A stretch of 64,000 nucleotides of DNA from Bretschneidera sinensis (GCA_023935145.1 CM043698.1:146252625-146316624); one strand, 5' to 3'. Shown: positions 44,634-56,986, counted from the stretch's first letter. Notes: a model not told the origin generated them from the letters alone. Translations and numbers: made by a program.

Positions 44634-47287
44634 CTTCTTCACTCCACGGATCTTCTTAGCTCTGTTCTTCCTCTCCTTCAGCTGTTTCCTTGACTTCTCT
44701 ACCTTGGAATCAAGATCATTCTGCCCATAGCAAGACAAAATTTTAGCATGCATGAGAGCCCATTGACATCTTTTACAGAACCAAAAGAAACAAGCTACAT
44801 ATAAGCATATCAACATCAGCGTTTTTAAAGGCGTTTTTGGGGCGCGCCCCAGGCGCGTATGGAAGCGTTTTTGGGGAGCGCCCCGGGCGCGTATGGAGGC
44901 GTTTTTGGGCCAAAATGTCCCAGGGCGTGAATCATGGGGCGAAAGTATCACTGGGCGTAAGTTTCTCAGGTCTGGGCGAGGCGTACACCTTTCACTCCCC
45001 GGTCGTCTAGACGTACGCCCAATACTACAGCTTGCTTACTCTTCTTTACGACCTGCAAAAGTCTAAATCTCACAAAAAAACACCATGAAACCAAGACAAA
45101 ATCTGAATTATTTTAGAGGAAAATTTAGACAAGAGAAGTAGATCTGGAAAAATTTTCAAAAAATCAAAACGATGCAGAAGATAGATGGATAACCTAAGCA
45201 TACACTAAAAAAAACACAAATCAACCAAAAATAAGAAATTAACTCCTTAGATTCCAAATATGCGGTCGGCTCCTCTGGAGGGTTGTTCTCCTCGTTGCCC
45301 CACCGCTTCGGTCCAACGACAGCCAGTTTAGTCTCCGAATTTCGGAATAGGCGCTGACAAGAGAGGTAGATCTGCTTGTGCTGTTTTGAGGATTTCTCGG
45401 TCTCTTCGTCGTTCGAGGAAAGAGCTCTCTCTCTCTCTTGAAATTTCTAGAATCTGCCTTCTGTAAACTAAAGTTATTAAACATATATTTTAGTAGATTT
45501 TTTTTAACCATTATGGGCTGCAGTCCTTTTAACTGGGCTGAAGCCGGTTTAACTATTTTTTTTAAAACTATTATGGGTTGAATCCCAGTTGGTTTTGGTC
45601 CAATATCTGCCTTTTAACTGGTTTTGCTCACTTCTAACCCAAGTCGAGTTGGTTTCTAACCCAATTCATTTTTCTCTACTTCTATAATTTTCATCAAATT
45701 GTTTGATATTTATGTAAAAATATTTTGATAAATATTTATTTATAAGTCTTAAGTTAGTAAAGTTTATTGATAATTAATTAATTTATATTATTTTAATTTT
45801 TTAATATTTTTATAATTTAATTTATATTATTTTATTTAAAACGCCCTAACGTTTCAAAAGGCTTACGCCCTAACGTCTCGAGGCTTACGCCTCGCCTCAT
45901 TGAGGCAAAACGCCTCGCCCAATGCCCTCGTCTCTGAAAACACTGATCAACATTTAGCAGCAGTACAGGGCTAAACACAGGTGTAACAACACTGCTAAGC
46001 CTTACATGAATCCCAAAGTCCATAAATCAAAGCTAAGAGTTCAGATCATTCGACATCTAACAAAATGTAACTGGGTCACCACATTCATCATTAAAAATAA
46101 GTTACCATCAAATAAACAAATCTAATGATTGGGCTAAATGAAGCTATATCAAATATAAATAAAGTAGCATTACCCTGATCAGTCTGTATTTTGGCTCGAA
46201 TTTCTTTGCACTCTCAACAGAATCATAGATCAAACCAAATCATGTGGATTTACCGCCTCCAAAATGGGTATGGAACTTGAAGACAAAGATCGAGTTAGGA
46301 TCCTTCACCGCGTACATTCTAGACAGCTTCTCCTTCAGCTTCGCCTTTACACCAAAGACACAACAAATCAACAACTCAAGATCAATCCACCGGTCATTAT
46401 GATCAGAATAATGCTGTTAAACTAATCTGAACATGAACTAAACATTGAAACTATCAATGTGTAGCTTTTCATCAGTCAGTATTCTCAGATATCACATAAC
46501 TACCACATAATAACATCACAACATTCAACAAAAAATACAATCCAGGATTGAACTACAATTTACCTTGGAAACATTGGCCCTTCCAGTATGAAGAACATCA
46601 ATGACCTGCATTATGAAACAAGAGAAATTTAAACAACATTAAATCTTATTGCCACAAAAAATTAAGACATTCTAAGCTTTTAAAATCATATATATCTCAC
46701 ACTTCAAGCATCTCCTACTTTTCAATATCTGAAAGTGACTATATCTTCAGCTTACTAAGCAAAAAATTCTTTAGGTTGATATATTCCTTTTGAAACTAAA
46801 AATAGCACGTTAACTCAGTCATCTCTCTTTTCTTTTATAGTTCAAGATCTGAACGCCAATAAAACCCTAACACTAACAACCTTTTGGTAGCAGAGAAAAC
46901 CATGAATACTAAATTAAACAGTTTAGCTTCTTTTATTTCTTTCAATATCACAACCGAAAAACCACATTCATGGTCTGGATTAAACCTTGAAACTAGAGAA
47001 AGTCATAACAGAATAAGGAAAAATATAAAACCAAATAACAATCAAAACATTTCCTCTCCTCCTCTCCCTTCTCTTTGTTTAAGATCCAGAACCCACTACA
47101 ATGAAGGCACTTAACACCAAACTCCAACCCATGTTTGGATATCGAGAAAGTGAAAGAAAATAATGAATAAAGCGAGCAGGAAAACGAAAAAAAAAAGAAT
47201 TAGAAAGAAACTCACAAATTGCTTCCTAAAGAGGACCCTGTTAGTCATGAATTTCCTAGTCCTAATAGTGACTGCCTTGTCCGCCAT
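44634..47287 (-). pseudogene. RPS24: 40S ribosomal protein eS24 (S24), intron-containing pseudogene
   Basis: Exons on the minus strand: 47287-47216 (MADKAVTIRTRKFMTN...), 46605-46564 (VIDVLHTGRANVSK), 46344-46174 ([13 protein letters not shown] ... KYRLIR) and 44720-44634 ([19 protein letters not shown]...). All borders are GT/AG and phase 0. They give 124 codons of the cytosolic small-subunit protein eS24, normally about 130-140 aa in plants. Two defects are visible. Exon 3 has an in-frame TGA at about 46242-46240, after GGGKST, where eS24 has Gly. The last exon, expected after GVKK, is missing, so reading on gives VKSA and a stop. Kept introns mean it arose by DNA duplication, not retrocopying. 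A hAT-type element lies in the third intron. Confidence 0.85.
44817..45945. mobile_element. hAT-type non-autonomous DNA transposon
   Basis: 1,129 bp, flanked by a perfect 8-bp duplication ATCAACAT (44809-44816 and 45946-45953), the size made by hAT transposases. The ends are CAGCGTTTTTAAAGGCG on the left and, read inward from the right, CAGTGTTTTCAGAGACG. Both ends are rich in GGCG / AGGCG-type subterminal repeats and far more G+C rich than the surroundings. No transposase is readable; an open frame at 45239-45511 (minus) has no recognised relative. The element sits inside the third intron of the eS24 pseudogene. Confidence 0.85.
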
Positions 47288-47446
47288 TGTTGTCAGTTGT
47301 GCTTGATGAACAAGCTAAACAAATGCAGAGTTCAGACTGGAGCACAAAAAAGCAACAGGCTTTTAACCAACGACAGAGCTGAATGATTCTATTGACTGTG
47401 AAATTTTTCTCAGCGTCCAATTTTCCCCACTGAAACTGAAAAAAAA

Positions 47447-48512
47447 TGGAGGTTATATCAAGGGAAGTATCAAAAGCTCCCGAAAAAGTTCTGATCCTCT
47501 TTACTTTGAGAGTTTGGATTTATTTTCAGTTGCTTATAGTACAGATCAAGCAGAACAGTCCATTCGGAGAATGGATCTGGAGATCACAATGGTTCTGATT
47601 TCTAACACAATTGCATGCTTATTTGTGGGAATGCAACTCTTTCAGGTGAAAAAGCATCCTGATTTGCTTCCATTTGTTTCAATCGATATGCTTTCACTTC
47701 TTACTTTGGGCTGCATGATAACGCTTCTGCTAAACTTTGAAGCCTTATTCTTGCAAAACACTTCCTACTTTGGGCCACATGATACCGCTTCTGCTAAACT
47801 TTAAAGCATTATTCTTGCAAAACCACGATCAGTGAAATGTTCTGCTTGGAAGTATTGGTGGATGGTTCCAAGTGAACGAGGTTATTGTAAGGGTAGTTAC
47901 AATGGTAGCTTTCTTGTAGCAATGCGTCTTTTGCAGCTATCATGGACAGCAAGATCAGTTGATGGAAAACAAAAGGATTTGTGGTTTGTTGAGAAGAAAG
48001 CCCTGTTAATGTCATTACCATATTATGCAGCTGGGGCTTTAATCGCTTTGTTTGTGAGCTGGAGAAAGAGTAGACATAATATTGTATTGCTTTCTTCTCA
48101 CGTCATACGATTCCATCAACATTCCTTTTGGGAGGACTTGAAATCTTATACAGGTTTGATCTTGGACGGGTTTCTTTTGCCTCATATTCTCCTCAACGTA
48201 TTCAGAAACTCGAAAGAGAATGCTTTTTTTTGTTCATTCTACATTGGAACTACTTTTGTCAGATTTCTCCCCCATGAGTATGATCTTTACAAGGCTCAAA
48301 ACTTTAGTCGACATTCTGATGGAGCATACATTTATGCGAACCCTGGTGTGAATTTTTACTCCATTGCTTTGGGATGTAATCATCCCTTTGGGGGGTTTGC
48401 TATTTGCTGCAATTATTTACTTGCAGCAACGGTTTGGTGGCCAGTGCATTCTTCCTCAGAGATTTTGAGAGTTGTGTATGAGAAGGTTCCAGCTGGGGTT
48501 AGTGAAACATAA
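47447..48512 (+). pseudogene. DUF2921 family membrane protein, truncated and frameshifted
   Basis: It covers only the C-terminal part, about 300 residues, of a family whose members are usually about 900-1000 aa. Readable pieces in order: SDPLYFESLDLFS, RRMDLEITMVLISNT, LLNFEALFL (about 47730), LLQLSWTARSVDGKQKDLW (about 47930), FWEDLKSYTGLILDGFLLP (about 48128), FYIGTTFVRFLPHEYDLY, AYIYANPGVNFYS and YEKVPAG. Frame breaks: a 64-bp tandem duplication at 47697-47824, a TGA at about 47833, a shift near 47920, and another shift near 48370 before a last short part returns to frame. It starts abruptly 160 bp from the ATG of the eS24 pseudogene, head to head. Confidence 0.85.
47697..47824 (+). repeat. 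64-bp tandem duplication in DUF2921 pseudogene
   Basis: The units begin CTTCTTACTTTGGGC (47697) and CTTCCTACTTTGGGC (47761) and each ends in CTTGCAAAAC. Sixty-four is not a multiple of three, so the copy breaks the frame. The two units now differ at several sites. Confidence 0.88.
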
Positions 48513-48996
48513 TTGTTGTGGTCTTGAGCTTAGCTAAACTGTTGCACCTCTTCCCTTGTCATTTGGGAGTAATGTCCGAGTTTCGATCTGGTTATTGTTG
48601 CTTCAATCAATAAAATAAAAAAAAGGAGAAACTGGATCTCATGATGCTGCTCTCATGTTTAGCATTGTAATTTGTGAGATGAAAACTGATGCAGATGCAG
48701 TCACTAGATTGTTCATCTGTTGTTTCTTGTTTTTAGTAGAATATCAGGTTTGTGTGCTTTCACCATTTCTACAAGTCGTTTTTACTTTCCAAAAGGATAT
48801 TGAAGGGTTTGATATTTGCAATGTCATATGTTACTCATTATATGCGAGTACGTGTCCAACACGAGTAGTCTCGTATTTTTCACAAGTTTTTTTAATTGAT
48901 TTGGAGGATCTAAGCGTCATATCTATATTATTCGACACATTTCGGATACATATTGACACACGTGTTTCAAGTAAAATGAAGACTCGGAGCAATATA

Positions 48997-49038
<42 letters not shown>

Positions 49039-50589
49039 GTGTATGTGTCAATGTTTCTCATCTATATGAAATTGTAAGAATTATGTTTTAATTCATCAGA
49101 ATGATTCTCTAATTTCATAAAAAACCATATAGAGAAAATCTCTGATCTCTATCCAACTCTGGTATATTTTCACACATTTTGATCCTCACCATTATTAAAT
49201 TTCCCCCTTTTTCTTTTCATTTTTAGTTTTTACCGTAAACATTCAGTAATTAACTTGTTGCTTTGAACAACTTTAATTTGACCTCCATTTTTCCGAAGCT
49301 CTTGAATTGTTTGAAGCAGGAAGAAAGACTTTTGAGAGAGACCTATCAACTACTTTTGGCCAAGTCTTTAAGTGAGTGAGAGAGATAGAGAGAGATGACT
49401 ATAACTTTTTTTATCCAACTTTAAATTATGAAATATCTTCTTCATCTCAATTTTGTTACTTGAAGAAATTTATGTTGCTTATGGTTGTGGATTCTTCTAC
49501 AATATTGTTACTCCTTTCTCCTATCTTCTACTTGACCATGGTCTCTTGTTCTCAAACTCAATTCTCTTCCAAAACGGTACCGATCAAGCTGTCTTTCAGC
49601 TACAGAATGTAGCAGTCAAAACGGAGACAAATTATTGAACTATATGCAAGCCTCCTTCAGTAAAATATGCTGCAAGTATAATAGGAAGCTGACTAGTCCA
49701 TTGATCATGGTTACCAGATAATTACAGTGTCCTTAAAAAAAGAACATAGTGACTTAATCCTTAAAAAAAATCCAATGCAGTGTGCGAATGATTTCTACTT
49801 TCTGCTTAAGTTATATACACATAATTACTTCTGAAAAATTGCTATTACTATATACAAAATTCTAATGAATTTCCAGCAAACTTCATGAAAACACAGAATA
49901 ACGCAACAAAAAAGAAATATTGATGCCCTATTAAGAGACTTAAAATACTGCATTTCCTGCCTTCTAGTACTAGGACTGTTGCTACCCATGAAACTTGTCA
50001 TTACTGCACCACCAAGATTAGTTGATGTCATTTCTGTGCAACTTCCATGATGATTAGGGAAGTATTGCTGGTGATGAAACGATTAAACTGTTCAAGCCAG
50101 AAGGAAGTGGTTTACGGGGTATATGATCATACCCAAGTCAGGTTTCTTGGATTCAAATTAAGAAGAAGACATGCCATTGCCAAGGCCATACAGGGGGACT
50201 AGTGAAGTGATAACGATGTTAGCCTTGAACACGGCAGTTCTGCTGCTGCCTGTCAGCATCGAAGGAGGTTTGGGCATGCAGCCACTTGTAAATGCATGGA
50301 CAACAAGGTGTTGTGCTGAGACTCTCAAGGCTAAGATTGGACTCCATTTCAGCTTGAGTGGGACATTTCCATCAGATTCAAGTGAGAATCAGGCCAAAAG
50401 AAGATTTGTTCCATATATAGCTGTGCAACCTGGTAGGAAAATGAGATCTTCTTAGGACAAAGCAGATGTCAGTAAGCATATACACACACTTATAGAAAGA
50501 CCAGAAGACATTCAATAACATACTTTGTTTACATGTTTGATAAAGAGAAGGGTAATATATGTAAGAAACACACACATACACACAAATAT
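48513..50589. other. Intergenic, no recognised gene
   Basis: Contains a 94-residue open frame at 50171-50455 (MPLPRPYRGTSEVITML) with a normal ATG but no recognised relatives. It could be a remnant or chance. Several short frames at 49376-49640 are unsupported. Confidence 0.4.
49000..49033. repeat. (TA)n microsatellite
   Basis: About 17 uninterrupted AT units. Confidence 0.9.
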
Positions 50590-51190
50590 ATGGAGATGGA
50601 CCGCCAATCAAACCACTTAGTTTACCAGTTTGGAGATTAATACATCCTAGGTATTTGCATTGCATAGGGCTCCAATTGAGTTCTTCTGGAGATGAAAAAC
50701 TAGCATCCCGGCCCCTGTTACAAAACTGAAATGCTCACAAATTAGTATACAATTTTAACATCATGAAATTAATCCCAAATCGATACTAATGTTCAAAAGC
50801 CAGTTGTTAGCCATATAGGATATATATAGGCTGAAAAACCTACATGAACCAGATTAATAAATTAAATAGTGCCAGTTGCAGCTGATCAAATTCATAATGA
50901 GAATAGTTTCAGTTGCAATAGTGGATGCTTACAAACAAAAAAAGTGATACACTTACCAAAACATGGCATGAAAGCACGGAATGATCAACACCAAGGCTAC
51001 GGTTCCAGTAGGGGTATCTTCCTGCTACAAGATTGACATAGTCTACGATAGTGCTTTTTATGGGATGAAAATCATGCGAATCACGCTCATAGACAAAACA
51101 GACCATCTTTGCCACACTACATGGAAGGTAAAACGTGTTCTTCCTTATGATCTTTTGTTAGGAATCAGCTCTCAACCACCATCTTAAGAA
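50590..51190 (-). pseudogene. GT47/exostosin-like exon fragment, copy A
   Basis: From about 51155 to 50955 on minus the sequence reads [40 protein letters not shown] and HSVLSCH, followed by a GTAAGT donor. This is the conserved part of plant exostosin-family glycosyltransferases (GT47) just before the CHDWG motif, where such genes often have an intron. Only this exon end is present and upstream stops break it. The whole unit from about 50593 recurs at 51220-51710. Confidence 0.75.
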
Positions 51191-51219
51191 ACACAAACAC
51201 ACACACATAAATATACAGA

Positions 51220-51840
51220 GAAGGACTGCCAACCAAACCAGTTAGTTTACCAGTTTGGAGATTGATACATCCTTGGTGGGGTTAAACCTCTCAGAGATAT
51301 ATGCATTGCATAGGGCTCGAATTGAGTTCTTCTCGATATAAGAAAGTGTAAAGCTAGCTTACAGCCCCTGTTACAAAATCGAAGTGCTAGTTGCAGCTGA
51401 TCAAACTCAGGGTGAGAATTATTTTTCGTTGCAGTGCAGGATGCTTACAAACAAAGAAAAGTGATACACTTACCCAAACATGGCATGAAAGCATGAAATG
51501 GTCAGCGCCAAGGCTACGGTTCCAATATGGGTATCTTCCTGCTACAAGATTGACATAGTCTATGATAGTGCTTCTTATGGGATGAAAATCATGTGAGTCA
51601 CGCTAATAAACAAATCGGACCATATTTACAACACTAAATTGAAGGCAAAACAAGTGTTCTTTCTTTATATCTTTTGTTCGGAACCAGCTCTCAGTCTCCA
51701 TCTTGTGGATAAAATTTCCTTCCATGGAGTATATAATATTGCAAGGACCATCGTTAAACAATGGAGGCTTCATTTCCTTGTAGACAAAGATTTTGAACTG
51801 CTTTTCCATTTCCAAGTAGCTCCTACAAGTGCAAAGAACT
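51220..51840 (-). pseudogene. GT47/exostosin-like exon fragment, copy B
   Basis: Reads RSYLEMEKQFKIFVYKE, PPLFNDGPCNIIYSMEGNFIHKME and FRTKDIKKEHLFCLQFSVVNMVRFVY, then a TAG (51603-51601) where copy A has Glu, then the same [18 protein letters not shown] segment. It is therefore a longer version of the exon in copy A, a Golgi glycosyltransferase fragment. No other exons are seen on either side. Confidence 0.78.
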
Positions 51841-53144
51841 AGTAACTCTGGAATTAGAGATGCAAATGCAAATATGCAATTATATAAAGGCATTCACCAT
51901 GCCACCCTCCTAAACTGGAGATAACTTCCTAAGGATCTATTTCTTTCCTCTTACTTTTTCACTCAACCAATGATAGCCTAAGATAAAGAACTGCAACTGG
52001 CCAGACTGGCTGCAAATGGATAAAAACTTGAGAAAAGCAAATGCTATTTTACCGACCATGCATATAAAAAAAGAATGCTTCCTCTTTATCCCAACCAAAA
52101 TAAAGACAGATGAAGGATGATGGCCAGAGTGCTAGCAGCATCAGTTATGATGAGGACCCTTAAGCTCTCTTTTCCTCTCCATTATAAAAGCTCGGAGGAC
52201 CTCTTGAGCTTTATAAAAGCTGTTATTTTCTAATATATCCATTTTGACGCATACTTCAAATACAGAAATTGTGGACTGATTCGACTGAACAATTTAAAGT
52301 ACGAACTACCTCAATACAACAGATTTACCTTGTAGCAAGCACAAACAATGAAAAGCACATAACTCTCTGATTCTCCAGCAAGATTGCATAGACCAAGTTG
52401 AGGGCAAACAGAGCCTTAAAAGGTATGATTGAGAAATGTGCTTCTCCAAATGGACTTTGCTGTCTGGTTTAATTGAGACCAGAAGCTAACAAAACATATA
52501 GCATGAGTTAAGCTTGGAAGGAGAAGGAAAAGTATCACAAGAGAGAAGATTGTATCAGTTAACTTTCAAAGCTTCTATTGGAAACACTAGCTGCTTGCCT
52601 AATTCATGTTGCCCGCACCACTATAATGAGAAATCCAACTTTGAAATGACTGGAAATTTGTGCAGCAGTCGTCATTGCTAGAAATCTCAACATGCTTTTC
52701 TTGATGATGCATCTTTGAATTGAAATTTCCTCTTTAAGGATATATTTTCAAACAACAATTGCTGCAAAATGTGGTTTGTTAATAATGTTTGTTGTTTATA
52801 TGTGAATATCAGAATAAAATTTTCTTAGAAAGTAAATAAAGAAATAAAAAGAAAAAAAAATAAATGAAAGACAAAAAAGAAAAACAAACAAGACGTGTAC
52901 ACCTATCCCATGCTGTAAAGGGATTAATGTACCATATTCGGGCACTTGTAGTGTTGTAGCACAGACCTCTCTGGTGCTTTAGATAAATTACGTTCTCAGC
53001 AAAAAGATGTTCTCTAGAAAATCAGTTATACATTCAATGTGTTCTAGTGCTAGTAATTAATATTGGTTTCCATGAAAGAAACACTGACCTCTTTGGTGCC
53101 TTAGAAGGATGGTGTAAGCTAGGTCCTCAGCGAACTGATGCTCT
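51841..53144. other. Intergenic; 3' flank of CNL gene
   Basis: No gene recognised. A segment near 52969-53030 (CTCTCTGGTGCTTTAG...TGTTCTCTAGAAA) is a diverged copy of 53093-53160, the probable last exon of the CNL gene. Confidence 0.5.
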
Positions 53145-56100
53145 TTAGAGAGAGGTGCCTGCAGAATCAGTTTGTTTATAAAGAAAATCAGTTTGGTTTC
53201 GGAAACTAATTAGGAAAATGGTCTGTTTAAATAGAAAATTTCAGAGCCTGGAGAAGGGCACAAAAAGAGAATAAGTCAAATTTTTGGAAAAGATTTATTC
53301 TGTAATTTATTTTTTAATTTGGGCCAATCCAATATAAATTATGCTTATTTGGATAGAAAAAAAGAGTAAAAAAAAAGCAGCATACCTGTAGGTGGATGGC
53401 CGCCTCTTTGCACATAATTCCAACCAATTAGGATGGTAGGGATGTGAGAAATCTTGTCCCAGTCCTCTCCACTACTCTTTTGGTAGCGTTTTTCAAGAAT
53501 TGGACACGCGGAGGTGTTCAGTTTCTCCAGAGGTGCCGTTTGAAGAAGGTGGTCCGGCAGAGCCTTTAACTTTTCACAACAATCAACTGTCAAGGAACGA
53601 AGTTGTGGCATTATTGTTATTATTGTTCTACTACCACTGCTAGTAGTATTACTATCTTCTTTTTCTTCTTCAATTGTCATCCCACCGTAATCCCACTCTT
53701 CCCAGTTTTTCATAAACCCAAAGTAAAGTGCTTTCAGTTTGGGGAATGCAATAACTGATGAGAATGAAGATGACGTTGTGCAATCTGTCTCTATTCCCAA
53801 AAATCCAACACCCACTTTTTTCAATATGTGCATTTTCGAAATGAAGAGATCTTGGAGGGAAGGCAATTTCCCCAGCGGAGGCAAATGCTCTAATTCTTCG
53901 AATTGGTCGAGTTCAAGAATACTCAGCTTAGTCAATGACATTAGCCAATTGGGGAACATTGTGGCACCTCTGTAACGTGCAATTTTTAACATTTCCAAGT
54001 TGGGAGTTGGTTGTAGGGCTTCAAGGAGTACTTCATGCGTACCCCTGTCTCCTCTCCCTCCATCAAATTGTAGATCCAATTGACGGATGCGTTTTTTGTT
54101 AAGAAGCTGCGCTTTTCTAGCCTCTTGGACAGCTGTCACGTTTTTTAACCCTCTTATGGTAAGAGACCCACGAAGGTTGTTAAAATGTTCAATATCTCCA
54201 AGAGTCATTGCATCACTATCATCACTATCCCCTCTCACCACAAACTTCCTTAATGTACGGAGAGAAGTTAATCTTTCCATTCCCTTTGGCATAAAGCTTA
54301 GACTCTTAGTTTTATAATTCTCTAAATGCCTCAAGTTGATTAATTTGCTCATCCCACGAGGTAGTCTTTTAAGTGCAAAAAAAAAAAACTAATTTTCAAC
54401 GTTTGCAAATTGCATAAGTTACACACCGATTCAGGTAATTTTTTCAAATAATAATTATGAGGGAAGTCAATATATCTCAAATGAATTAATGTTCCCACCT
54501 CTTCTGGAAGCTCTTCAATTGAATTAATTTTCAATGTCCTCAGATATGCTAATTGATCAAATAAATTACTTAAGGCCCCATCAATCATTGATCTGTTTCT
54601 GTCAAAATTAACTAGAATACTATGTAATTTTTTCGCGTTATCAACGGAAACAGGAATTAATGCGTTGTTTTGTAGCTCCATCCTTAAATGACGAGCTTTA
54701 ACATGAGAATAGTTTAGTTTGGGCTCTTTAGCACCATCGCACTCCACCACAATACATTCTCCTTTTGTCAAAAATTGAGCAAAGTCATGAACTATATCAT
54801 GCAACTTGCAAAATATAATGTCACCATCAAAGCTCTTTTTAAAATCTTGAAAGAAGGAGTGAGTTACTAAGATTTGAAAGTATTCTTCTCCTACCTCTTC
54901 CATCTCTATATTTCGATTGGAGCTCAAATAACCTTGTGCCATCCACATCTTGATCAATTCGTTTTTATTTATCCTATAGTCTTTTGGAAATATGGCGCAG
55001 TACGAGAAGCATCGTCTCACTGTAGAGGGTAAGTCATAATAATTCAGAAGTAAAGGCGGAAAAAGGCTTTTTTCAACCACTGCCAATCCCCATATCCCAC
55101 TATGCAAAACATTTTCCCATTTTTCCCTTCTTTCTTTAAAGCGCATTAGACTTCCTAATGTCTTTGCGGCAAGAGGTAAACCCCTGCACTTTCTTGCAAT
55201 CTGGTGACCTAAGTCCTCCAAATTTTCACGCTCTTCGTTGGTTCTTTCAAAAAAGACTATGTTACTAAACAACGACCAACATTCTTCTTCAGACAATTTT
55301 CCTAATTGAAAGGGGTTAGTGGTTCCCATCATTTTTGCAACGGTGTCCTTTCGTGTTGTCACTAAGATTCTACTCCCGGGAGAACCACATTTCAGAGTGT
55401 CAATCAATTGACCAAACTTTTCATCATCTTCAGTCCACACATCATCCAAAACAAAAAAGAACTTTTTTTCCATAATGGATTGACGAATACGTTGTAATAA
55501 AGCTTGAAATTCGACAACATTTGGAGCAGCATTTGTCAAAGCTTCAAGAATTGCTCTGGCAACTGTAATTTTATCAAAAGGATCTGAAACACACACCCAC
55601 GCTTTGATTTGAAAGTTGGTATCCACTTCATCATCATTATAGACTAGTTGTGCAAGAGTTGTCTTTCCCAATCCTCCCATCCCAACTATAGAAAGGATAT
55701 GGAGATTGGTTTGATCTTGACTCTCACTCAACAACATGGTTACTAGTCTATTCTTATCTTGAATTCTACCGTGCACCTTTGATACATCTATAACAGAGGC
55801 AGTTATTTCTCGCTCAAATTCTACAGTTTTCCTCTCTTCAATAAACTTGTATTTTTCTCTTTCATTTGCAATAAAATCTAATCTTTCATTTAGATCTTTT
55901 ATCTTGAGAGCAATATCACGACGCAACACGACTCGATTGAAACAAAAACAAAGGGAAGAGAAGAAGGAGCATACCTTCTTCATAACAGCGACATTTTCCC
56001 CTTTATTCGCTTCTTTCCCTTCAATTGTTGATTTGAGAATTGCAGTGTTCCACTCATCCAACACATCCTCCACATCGTAGGATGCATCTTTGAGCTCATC

Positions 56101-56298
56101 TAACCAGCGTCTCACAGTGGCCTCCTTCACCTGTCGCATCTCTGCATCATCAAGCACAGCTTGGATGGCCTCGATCTTGTGGATGAGGCTTCTGACTTCT
56201 TCCTCCACACCCACGACCAGTGTCGCCTCTTTATCCACCAGTTGAATAATAGTGGAGACCAATTTTTCCAGGACTACAGAAACGATCGCATCAGCCAT
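53145..56298 (-). CDS. CC-NBS-LRR disease resistance protein (CNL), frame broken at a T run
   Basis: The ATG is at 56298. Residues 1-85 form a coiled-coil Rx-type domain ending in VEDVLDEW. The NB-ARC domain follows: P-loop GMGGLGKTT 206-214, kinase-2 FFVLDDVW 281-288 (final Trp as in CNLs), GSRILVTTRKD 308-318, GLPL 373-376, CFSYCAIFPKD 430-440, and LHD in place of MHD at 499-501. Leucine-rich repeats then run to the end. The frame is lost at a 12-T run (minus, about 54369-54380), after LCNLQTLKIS. The downstream frame resumes as KRLPRGMSKLINLRHLE and continues about 330 residues. The last exon may be 53158-53145, spliced from a donor at 53385 (ACAG|GTATGC), ending TSL. Expected length is near 980 aa. 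CNLs are intracellular sensors of pathogen effectors. The shift could be real or a sequence error at the homopolymer. Confidence 0.85.
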
Positions 56299-56986
56299 AT
56301 TCTTTTGAGATTGAATTTGATTCGTAAAAGGGGAAATGGTTACTTGACAGCAAAAGGAGAATCTGAAATAGCTTGCTATTCCCGTTCACAATAGACTTCT
56401 TTTATAGGGGTACTCAGATGATGACTGCATATACCGGGTCTACTCATATTTTGTATACCGGCCATTAGTTGTCTTTACTCTTTAAGTCTTTAGTGTTAAA
56501 GCATCCAAAAGATATGAGGGCAGCAAATTGCAATAGATTAACATGCAATGCATGATATGTTCAACTTGCATTGATTTTTCAATGGTATTATTTTATAAAA
56601 CCCGGTTTGGTTGTTGCGACAATTTTGCTGTAAAGATATATGTTCTACACTAGTTGTCAAATAAGAACAAGCTGACTATCCAACATTGAAAACTTAAAAC
56701 CAATATTCTATAAAATAAAACAAATTGGAATAAAATATTGGCACTTAAATATCTCCGCCTTCTTTCATTCTCTTATCCCCTTTAATTTCTTTTGCTTCCA
56801 TACTTTATAATGCCTTTCATGCCAGAGTCTCCGTGAGTGCCAAGCTTCTCCAGAATATAACTTGGGAGTCCTTCTGGTATGCATTCTCATGAATGCTATT
56901 TGTACTTCTTAGTGGACTCAACAGAGCTTTATTTTAACCATTAGGGGTAGAATTTTTACTTGTCATATGAAATTTTCAAGTTACGA
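56299..56986. other. Upstream region of CNL gene
   Basis: A TATA-like element on minus (TATAAAAGAAG, about 56404-56394) lies about 100 bp upstream of the ATG. No other gene is recognised. Confidence 0.5.

Noticed and set aside
49000..49033. TA run as a possible origin or regulatory site
   Set aside because: It is a simple microsatellite, and three others of the same kind occur in the window.
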